Source: Thermoleophilia bacterium (GTDB taxonomy: Bacteria > Actinomycetota > Thermoleophilia > Miltoncostaeales > Miltoncostaeaceae). From it: a DNA stretch of 33,323 bases. The DNA lies in contig JADLHW010000082.1 in NCBI GenBank assembly GCA_020848615.1, forward strand, positions 1 through 33,323, given 5' to 3'. Position numbers and translations under genes: made by a program. How positions within the stretch are numbered: position 1 is the stretch's first letter; every line of letters begins with the position of its first letter. This document shows positions 24,212 through 29,439 of this stretch, in pieces. The notes beneath the pieces are model-generated. The model was given only the letters and a program-made list of their open reading frames with translations. It was not told the DNA's origin and ran no database searches.

Positions 24212-24217
24212 CTCCTT
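24212..24217 (-). promoter_or_regulatory. Ribosome-binding site that fixes the helicase CTG start
   Basis: AAGGAG on the minus strand stands five bases before CTG 24204-24206. This is the best Shine-Dalgarno for the helicase and selects a non-standard start codon. Confidence 0.65.
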
Positions 24218-24431
24218 GGCGGCCGGCGGCCGCGGTCTGGACGGTCGATCGTCCACCGCGAATCGGAACCGGGGCCAGGACGCTCTTCCACCGGGTGCGT
24301 TGGTGCACCCGTGCCCCGTCCGGCCGTGATGTGGCCCCGGGGTTGCGCCGAGGATAGCGGGTTGTCGCGGCAACGCCGCATCCGGCGGCGGTCCGGTGGC
24401 GAACGCGAGCGGCATGTGGCAGGTTGTCAGC

Positions 24432-24620
24432 ATGTCCGAGGCCGATCAGGGGACCGAGGCCGCACCGCCCGACTGCGAGCGCTGCGGCGTGCGGACCTAC
24501 CCCACCACCCGCGTCATGCGCTCCCACGACATCACCACCGGGCGCGCCATCCCGAAGGACGAGGCGTTCCCCGTGTGGCGCTGCCCGGCGTGCGGCCGGG
24601 AGACGCCCCGCACCGCCTGA
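24432..24620 (+). CDS. Small zinc-ribbon-like protein
   Basis: A 62-aa protein with two CxxC pairs, CERC near the N terminus and CPAC near the C terminus, about 35 residues apart, the classic spacing for a small zinc ribbon. The middle (RTYPTTRVMRSHDITTGRAIPKDEAF) is polar. ATG 24432-24434 is favoured because an AGG lies at suitable distance and the zinc ribbon starts soon after; the in-frame ATG at 24396 would add 12 residues. It is divergent from the helicase gene. Function is unknown; nucleic-acid or protein binding is possible. Confidence 0.7.
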   Translation: MSEADQGTEAAPPDCERCGVRTYPTTRVMRSHDITTGRAIPKDEAFPVWRCPACGRETPRTA

Positions 24621-24623
24621 CCG

Positions 24624-24639
24624 CCGGACCGCGGTCCGG
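24624..24639. terminator. 16-bp perfect palindrome between convergent genes
   Basis: CCGGACCGCGGTCCGG is its own reverse complement and sits between the stops of the zinc-ribbon and hydroxyacid-dehydrogenase genes. It could act as a weak terminator for both. There is no U tract. Confidence 0.4.
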
Positions 24640-24644
24640 TCGCC

Positions 24645-25601
24645 TCAGCCGCCGGGGACGGCGTTCCCCGGTTCGCGTCCGCGCAGCAGGACGTCCTCGA
24701 GGGCGTCGACGCACAGCATCCCCATGGCGGTGCGGGTGGTCAGCGTCGCGGACCCCAGGTGCGGTGCCATCACCACGTTCTCCAGGTCCCGCAGGCCGGG
24801 GTGGACGCGAGGCTCGTCCTCGAACACGTCCAGGGCGGCGCCGCCGATGACGCCGTCGCGCAACGCCGCGACGAGGGCGGCCTCGTCCACCACCGCGCCG
24901 CGGCTGGTGTTCACCAGCACCGCGTCCGGCCGCATGGCCCGCAGCGCCGCGGCGTCGATGAGGTGCCGGGTGTCCGGGGTGAGCGGGCAGTGGAGGCTCA
25001 CCACGTCGGCCCGGGCCAGCAGCTCACCGAACGTGCACTCCCCGGGTTCGCCCGTGGCGCGGCGGGAGGTGTGGACCACCTCCATGCCCAGCGCCCCGGC
25101 GATGCCGGCGGCGGCCCGCCCGATGCGCCCGAACCCCACGCACCCGAACACCAGTCCCGCGGCGCCGCGGCCCAGCATGAAGTTCGGGGTGAGCGCCCAT
25201 GGGCGGCCCCGCCGGATGCGGCGGTCGCCCTCGGTCACGCGCCGCAGCAGCGACAGCATGAGGGCGATCGCCATCTCTGCGGTGGCGTGGGTGAGCACGT
25301 CGGGGGTGTACCCCACCGTCACGCCGCGTTCCCGGGCGGCGGCCAGGTCGATGTGGTCGAGGCCCACCGACAGGGTGGCCACCACGCGCAGTCCGGGCCC
25401 GGCGGCGTCCAGGAGCTCGGCGTCGACGCGGTCGACGGGGGTCACCATGATCCCGGCCTTCCCCGCGGCGCGCCGCAGCAGCTCGCCGCGCGGCAGCGGA
25501 TCCTCCGTGGTGTTCTCATCCAGCGCGAACAGGGCGGCGAGCCGCTCCCGCACCGCGGGGGCGAAGCACCTGCTGGCGAGGACCGCGGGCCCGCCGGTCA
25601 C
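24645..25601 (-). CDS. D-isomer-specific 2-hydroxyacid dehydrogenase (glyoxylate/hydroxypyruvate reductase-like)
   Basis: NAD(P)-dependent enzyme (318 aa, normal length) that interconverts 2-oxo and D-2-hydroxy acids. The substrate-domain loop SVGLDHIDL (78-86) precedes the nucleotide loop GCVGFGRIGRA (153-163). The catalytic residues are Arg234 in NTSRGAVVDE, Glu263 in DVFEDEP and His281 in MAPHLGSAT. This combination is closest to glyoxylate/hydroxypyruvate reductases. The start is GTG 25599-25601, which overlaps the stop of the short VOC gene as GTGA. It is the last gene of the five-gene MarR operon, so it may process a hydroxy- or oxo-acid product of that pathway. Confidence 0.93.
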   Translation of the reverse strand: MTGGPAVLASRCFAPAVRERLAALFALDENTTEDPLPRGELLRRAAGKAGIMVTPVDRVDAELLDAAGPGLRVVATLSVGLDHIDLAAARERGVTVGYTPDVLTHATAEMAIALMLSLLRRVTEGDRRIRRGRPWALTPNFMLGRGAAGLVFGCVGFGRIGRAAAGIAGALGMEVVHTSRRATGEPGECTFGELLARADVVSLHCPLTPDTRHLIDAAALRAMRPDAVLVNTSRGAVVDEAALVAALRDGVIGGAALDVFEDEPRVHPGLRDLENVVMAPHLGSATLTTRTAMGMLCVDALEDVLLRGREPGNAVPGG

Positions 25602-25870
25602 GCGCCGGGCAGCCGCACGGCGCCATCCTCGCCCGGTTCCCGGAACGGGTTGTGGGCGACCTCCCACGGGTGCCCGTCCGGATCGATGAAGACGCCCGAG
25701 TGGCCGCCCCGGAAGGTGGCGGCCGGTTCCCGTCCGATCGTGGCGCCCGTCCGGAGGAACGCGATCTCCGGCGGGGCGTCGGCGGGCGTCCAGCCCAGGG
25801 CTTCGTGGAACGCCCGCGGGCGGGCGAGGTCGGCGACCCCGAGCGTGACCATGCTCACGCGCTGCTCCAT
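25598..25870 (-). CDS. VOC-family (glyoxalase/bleomycin-resistance) protein, internally shortened
   Basis: Only 90 aa, against 120-140 for the family. The N-terminal strand-helix (MEQRVSMVTLGVADL, AFHEALGW) and the C-terminal strand motif (GGHSGVFIDPDGHPWEVAHNPF) are well conserved. The middle third, which should carry strands and a metal or substrate residue, is missing: the sequence runs from IAFLRTGATIG directly into the final motif. The frame is intact and the gene is coupled to its neighbours (4 bases after the monooxygenase, 4-base overlap with the dehydrogenase). It may be a reduced domain, a partner subunit or a decayed gene. Confidence 0.8.
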   Translation of the reverse strand: MEQRVSMVTLGVADLARPRAFHEALGWTPADAPPEIAFLRTGATIGREPAATFRGGHSGVFIDPDGHPWEVAHNPFREPGEDGAVRLPGA

Positions 25871-25874
25871 GCCC

Positions 25875-26909
25875 TCAGGCTCCCGCCGCCGGCGGCGGCC
25901 AGCGCTCCTCGGGCCGCGCCTCGGGGATGGGCGCGCCCAGCAGGCGGCTGCGCGACGGGTCCATCGCCTCCAGCGGGCGCACCGCGGGGGCGCGCCACGC
26001 GGTGTAGGCGGCGCACGCCGCGTCGGCGTCGGCGGGGAACATGGCGAGGGCCTGGGCCAGGGCGTGCGCGTCGGCGATGCCGATGCCGGCGCTCGCGCCG
26101 GTCTCCGGTCCCAGGAAGTGCGCGGCGTCGCCGATGAGCGCCACCCCCGGTGTCCACCACTCCGGGCAGGTCAGCAGGTCCTGCTCGCCGTAGTGCAGCT
26201 CGTCGGTGGAGACCAGGCCGCGCACGCCGTCGGCGGACTCGGGCAGCAGCGCGGCGAACGCCTCGGCGAAGGCCGCGATGCCGGGCGCCACGGCGGCCTC
26301 GCGCCCGCACCGGTCCATGCTCCGCCAGCCGAACGACCCCTCGGGCCACGAGAAGAACCCGATGTGCCCGCCGTCCGAGAGGTACTTCATCGAGAAGACC
26401 TCCTCGGTGGGCACCGGGCTCATCCACTCGATCTTGGCCTCGGCGAGCGGCATGAACTCGGCGGCCAGCCCCGCCATCCCCCGCACCCGGGACCGCATGC
26501 CGTCGCAGGCCACCACGAGGTCCGCGTGCAGCTCCTCCGTCCCGTCCGGGCCCTCCGCGATCACGCCCGTGACCCGTCCGGAGGGGTCGCGCAGCAGGCC
26601 GGTGACCGTGTGGCGGTACCGCACGGGGATGCCCTCGGCGAGGCGGTGCAGCAGGCGGCCCACCTCCACGGCCACGGCGGCCGAGCTCCCGTCCGGGGTG
26701 GGTGCGATCGCCCGGCCCCTTGCCCGGATGCCGGCCAGCACCCCCAGCTCCTCCAGGGCCTCGTAGGAGTGGTGCCCCAGCATGAACCCGCGGCGCACGT
26801 ACTCACCGGGCTCCATCCGCTCCAGCACGACGGGTTCCGCCCCGCGGCGGCGCAGCAGCCCGGCCAGTGACAGCCCGACCAGGCCGCCGCCGGCGATGAC
26901 GACGCGCAT
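25875..26909 (-). CDS. FAD-dependent monooxygenase, group A (PHBH/UbiH-like)
   Basis: Flavoprotein hydroxylase (344 aa, short for the family at 370-420). It has an FAD-binding GxGxxG loop (IAGGGLVGLSLAG, 5-17), the DG motif LVVACDGMRSRVR (131-143) and the GD motif ALIGDAAHFLGPETGASAG (257-275). These three motifs define class A hydroxylases, which insert oxygen into aromatic or polyketide-like substrates with NAD(P)H. It stands between two VOC genes with gaps of 2 and 4 bases, second enzyme in the MarR operon. The substrate is not predictable; aromatic hydroxylation or inactivation of a natural product are both reasonable. Confidence 0.92.
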   Translation of the reverse strand: MRVVIAGGGLVGLSLAGLLRRRGAEPVVLERMEPGEYVRRGFMLGHHSYEALEELGVLAGIRARGRAIAPTPDGSSAAVAVEVGRLLHRLAEGIPVRYRHTVTGLLRDPSGRVTGVIAEGPDGTEELHADLVVACDGMRSRVRGMAGLAAEFMPLAEAKIEWMSPVPTEEVFSMKYLSDGGHIGFFSWPEGSFGWRSMDRCGREAAVAPGIAAFAEAFAALLPESADGVRGLVSTDELHYGEQDLLTCPEWWTPGVALIGDAAHFLGPETGASAGIGIADAHALAQALAMFPADADAACAAYTAWRAPAVRPLEAMDPSRSRLLGAPIPEARPEERWPPPAAGA

Positions 26910-26911
26910 TC

Positions 26912-27313
26912 TCAGTGCCCCCTGGGCTCGTGGCGCTGGATGAGGTCCCAGCGGTTGCCGTACATGTCGAGGAACTGGGCGACGGTGCCGTACGGCTCCT
27001 CGCGGGCCCGTTCCCGGAAGTGGACGCCCGCGGCGGTCATGCGGGCGTGGTCGCGCTGGAAGTCGTCGGTCTCCAGGAACAGGAAGACCCGCCCCCCGGT
27101 CTGGTCGCCCACGCGGTCCAGCTGGGCCTCCGAGACGGCCTCGGCGAGCAGCAGCGCGGCGCCGCGTCCGCCCTGGGGCGCGACCACGACCCAGCGCCTG
27201 CCGTCGCCCAGGTGGGTGTCCTCCACCAGGTCCATGCCGAGGTCGTCGACGAAGTGGGCGATGGCCTCGTCGTGGTCGCGCACGACGAGGGTGACGTGGG
27301 TGATGGCGGGCAT
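26912..27313 (-). CDS. VOC-family (glyoxalase/dioxygenase-like) protein
   Basis: Full-size VOC domain protein (133 aa) with paired beta-alpha-beta-beta-beta units. The first strand ITHVTLVVRDHDEAIAHF carries a candidate metal His (HVT), and the last strand reads TVAQFLDMYGNRWDLIQR. FLETDDFQRDHARM and GVHFRERA link the two halves. The ending DMYGNRWDLIQR is typical of ring-cleaving or lyase-like VOC proteins. ATG 27311-27313 has GGGAGG upstream. It is followed by the monooxygenase gene after 2 bases and is separated from marR by 49 bases that hold a perfect inverted repeat. Confidence 0.9.
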   Translation of the reverse strand: MPAITHVTLVVRDHDEAIAHFVDDLGMDLVEDTHLGDGRRWVVVAPQGGRGAALLLAEAVSEAQLDRVGDQTGGRVFLFLETDDFQRDHARMTAAGVHFRERAREEPYGTVAQFLDMYGNRWDLIQRHEPRGH

Positions 27314-27340
27314 GGCCGGGAGCCTCCCACAGCCACCCGA

Positions 27341-27358
27341 CGGCACGGCCCCGTGCCG
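27341..27358. repeat. 18-bp inverted repeat between marR and the VOC gene
   Basis: CGGCACGG-CC-CCGTGCCG is a perfect 8-bp inverted repeat five bases downstream of the MarR stop. It could attenuate transcription of the operon after the regulator gene or be a protein-binding site. There is no U tract. Confidence 0.4.
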
Positions 27359-27362
27359 CGGT

Positions 27363-27836
27363 TCACGGCCCGGGACGGGGCGGCACCACCGGGGTCCGGA
27401 TCTCCGCGAGCACGCTCCGCAGGCGTCCGGTGAGCCGCATGAGCTGCCGCCGCTCGCCCGGCGTGAACGCCTCGCCCATCAGGCGCTCCTGCGCGTCGCC
27501 GATGCGCGGCGCGGCCCGCTCCACCACGGCGCGGCCCTCCGGGGTGAGGTCCAGCAGCCGGCGGCGGCGGTCCGCCGCGTGCATGCGCCGGGCGATGAAC
27601 CCCATCGCCTCCAGCTGGTCCAGCACCTTCGCCATGTGGTTCGACCCCGCCTGGATCGCGCGGCCCACCGCCAGGGGCTCCAGCGGTTCGGGGTGCGCGA
27701 GTGCGAGCGTCGCCAGCACCCGGTACTGGACGAGCGTGAGGCCGGCCTCGCCGCGCGCGATGCGGTCGAACAGGCCGTGGATCTCCGCGCCCAGGGCGGC
27801 GAGATCCGCGTAGTCATCGGGGGAGTCCCGGGTCAC
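27363..27836 (-). CDS. MarR-family transcriptional regulator
   Basis: Dimeric winged-helix regulator (157 aa) of the type released from DNA by small phenolic or antibiotic-like ligands. The core runs LTLVQYRVLATLALAHP, then the recognition helix around AIQAGSNHMAKVLDQLEAMG, then the wing IARRMHAADRRRRLLDLTPEGRA, where DRRRR-LLDLT is the family signature. The start GTG 27834-27836 has no Shine-Dalgarno, and a TACACT -10 ends six bases before it, so the mRNA is probably leaderless. It heads the minus-strand operon and is divergent from the zinc alcohol dehydrogenase gene, so it likely represses both directions. Confidence 0.95.
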   Translation of the reverse strand: MTRDSPDDYADLAALGAEIHGLFDRIARGEAGLTLVQYRVLATLALAHPEPLEPLAVGRAIQAGSNHMAKVLDQLEAMGFIARRMHAADRRRRLLDLTPEGRAVVERAAPRIGDAQERLMGEAFTPGERRQLMRLTGRLRSVLAEIRTPVVPPRPGP

Positions 27837-27842
27837 GGGCGG

Positions 27843-27848
27843 AGTGTA
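27843..27848 (-). promoter_or_regulatory. Putative -10 of the MarR operon (leaderless)
   Basis: TACACT on the minus strand ends six bases before the GTG start of marR. It overlaps by two bases the plus-strand -10 of the alcohol dehydrogenase gene. Confidence 0.45.
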
Positions 27849-27852
27849 GGCT
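27847..27852 (+). promoter_or_regulatory. Putative -10 of the zinc alcohol dehydrogenase gene
   Basis: TAGGCT on the plus strand would start transcription near 27859, giving a leader of about 37 bases with a good GAGGAG ribosome-binding site before the ATG. Confidence 0.45.
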
Positions 27853-27858
27853 CACCCG

Positions 27859-27878
27859 GATTCACTCACCAGCGAGTC
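27859..27878. promoter_or_regulatory. Candidate MarR operator (imperfect palindrome)
   Basis: A 20-base imperfect palindrome with perfect inner arms ACTC (27864-27867) and GAGT (27874-27877) and matching outer GA/TC. MarR proteins bind 16-20 base palindromes at or beside promoters, and this one begins at the predicted plus-strand transcription start. Confidence 0.4.
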
Positions 27879-27895
27879 TTCCCCGAGGAGCGCCC

Positions 27896-28981
27896 ATGCG
27901 TGGCCTGGTCTTCAACGCACCGAAGGACGTGAGCGTCACCGATGTGCCGGATCCGGGCGTCGTGAACGCCACCGATGCCGTCGTCCGCGTCACCAAGGCG
28001 GGCATCTGCGGCTCCGACATGCACATCTTCAATCACGGGGACGCCTTCGGCTTCGACCCCGGCTGCCGCCTGGGCCACGAGTTCGTCGGCGTGGTGGAGG
28101 CCGTGGGCTCCGCGGTGAAGACCGTGAGGCCCGGTGACCGCATCGTCGCGCCCTTCTGGCTGTCCTGCGGGGAGTGCCACTACTGCAGGAAGGGCCTCCC
28201 CACCTCCTGCGTGCAGGGCGGCTGCTTCGGCTTCCAGGCGTTCTGGGGCTTCGGCGGCGCCGTTGAGGGCGGTCAGTCCCAGTTCGTGCGGGTGCCGCTG
28301 GCCGACGGGACGCTGGTGAAGGTGCCGGACGAGCTCGCCGACGTGGACGACAGGGTCCTGCTGCCGCTGGTGGACGTGTTCACCACCGCCTACCACGCCG
28401 CGAGGAACTCCGGCGTCACGGCCGGCCAGACCGCCCTGGTGATCGGCGACGGCGCGGTGGGCCTGCTGGCCTGCCAGGCCGCGAAGCTGCTGGGCGCCGG
28501 CAACGTCGTGTTGTCGGGCCATCACGACGACCGGCTTGCCGTGGGCGCGAGCCTGGGGGCCACGCACACCGTGAACGCCAAGACCAACGCCGACCACCTG
28601 GCGGAGTTGCTGGGCGACCTCACCTCGTCGTACGGCCCGGACGTCGTCATCGACGCGATCTCCAGCGCCGACTCCATGGTGCAGGCCGCGAACACCGTGC
28701 AGCCGGGCGGCACCGTGTCATGGGTGGGCATGGAGGTGTTCCTGGGCGCCCCGCAGCTGCCGTGGGACGTGTGCTTCCTGCGGAACCTCACGATCCGCGG
28801 CGGCGTCGCCCCGGTGCGCAGCTACCTGCCGGAGCTGTGGCCGCTGGTGGCCTCCGGGACGCTGGACCCGTCGCCGGTGCTCACCCACGACCTTCCGCTG
28901 GAGCGGGCGGCGGAGGGCTACGAGATCATGGCCACGCGGGCCGAGGGCTCCGTGAAGGTCTGCGTCTCCCCCGGCCACTGA
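27896..28981 (+). CDS. Zinc-dependent alcohol dehydrogenase (MDR family)
   Basis: Medium-chain dehydrogenase (361 aa) for alcohols, polyols or aldehydes. Catalytic zinc ligands are C38 in AGICGSDMH and H61-E62 in GHEFVG. The structural zinc lobe has C91, C94, C97 and C105 in the segment CGECHYCRKGLPTSC. The cofactor loop is VIGDGAVGLLACQAAK. Its nearest appearance is the formaldehyde/threonine-dehydrogenase-like branch. ATG 27896-27898 has GAGGAG seven bases upstream, a strong site. It is divergent from the MarR operon and probably under its control, and converges with a membrane-protein gene across a long hairpin. Confidence 0.95.
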   Translation: MRGLVFNAPKDVSVTDVPDPGVVNATDAVVRVTKAGICGSDMHIFNHGDAFGFDPGCRLGHEFVGVVEAVGSAVKTVRPGDRIVAPFWLSCGECHYCRKGLPTSCVQGGCFGFQAFWGFGGAVEGGQSQFVRVPLADGTLVKVPDELADVDDRVLLPLVDVFTTAYHAARNSGVTAGQTALVIGDGAVGLLACQAAKLLGAGNVVLSGHHDDRLAVGASLGATHTVNAKTNADHLAELLGDLTSSYGPDVVIDAISSADSMVQAANTVQPGGTVSWVGMEVFLGAPQLPWDVCFLRNLTIRGGVAPVRSYLPELWPLVASGTLDPSPVLTHDLPLERAAEGYEIMATRAEGSVKVCVSPGH

Positions 28982-28987
28982 CCGGGT

Positions 28988-29018
28988 GCCGGGCGGGGGC
29001 GATCCGCCCTCGCCCGGC
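28988..29018. terminator. 14-bp hairpin between convergent ADH and membrane-protein genes
   Basis: The arms 28988-29001 and 29005-29018 pair throughout with one G-T pair and an ATC loop. It fills the gap between the ADH stop and the stop of the membrane-protein gene. No U tract follows on either strand. Confidence 0.55.
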
Positions 29019-29426
29019 TCAGTGGCCGATGCCCAGCAGGATCGTGATCGCCAGGAGCGCGAACGTCCCGCCGAGCGTCGCGGCCATCGCGGCCCGCCGC
29101 CAGACGCTGCGGGGCCCGCTCAGCGCGGCTGCGGCGGCCACGCACAGCGCCACCACGGCGAGGGCGCCGAACGCCACGATCATCGTGCCGCGACCATCGC
29201 GGGCGGCGTACTCCCAGCGGCTGGTGTCGCCGGCCACGAAGTAACGGTCGGCCGCCCGTGCATACACGGGCATCCACGCAACGCCGGCGGCCAGCAGGCC
29301 GGCGGCCAGGACGAACGGCGACCTCCGGACGGTGAGCACCCCGGAGGCCACGGGCACCGCGAGCCCGAGCGAGGCGAGGAACCCCAGGACGAGCAGCCAG
29401 AAGACGATGCTGTCGACGGTCTCCAC
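29019..29426 (-). CDS. Four-helix integral membrane protein, unknown
   Basis: Small membrane protein (135 aa) with four predicted transmembrane segments. TM1 is SIVFWLLVLGFLASLGLAV, TM2 FVLAAGLLAAGVAWMPVYA, TM3 MIVAFGALAVVALCVAAA and TM4 LGGTFALLAITILLGIGH. A loop with the aromatic/charged stretch ADRYFVAGDTSRWEYAARD lies between TM2 and TM3. I do not recognise the family. Start GTG 29424-29426 has no Shine-Dalgarno; a TAGCCT -10 ends seven bases upstream, so it is probably leaderless. It lies 10 bases downstream of the P-type ATPase gene on the same strand. Confidence 0.8.
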   Translation of the reverse strand: METVDSIVFWLLVLGFLASLGLAVPVASGVLTVRRSPFVLAAGLLAAGVAWMPVYARAADRYFVAGDTSRWEYAARDGRGTMIVAFGALAVVALCVAAAAALSGPRSVWRRAAMAATLGGTFALLAITILLGIGH

Positions 29427-29433
29427 GGCCCGG

Positions 29434-29439
29434 AGGCTA
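29434..29439 (-). promoter_or_regulatory. Possible -10 for the four-helix membrane protein (leaderless)
   Basis: TAGCCT on the minus strand ends seven bases before the GTG start and overlaps the last codon and stop of the upstream ATPase gene. The gene could be read from here as well as from the ATPase operon. Confidence 0.35.

Noticed and set aside
27638-27646. GGTTCGACC resembling a tRNA T-loop
   Set aside because: It lies inside marR and no cloverleaf can be formed around it.
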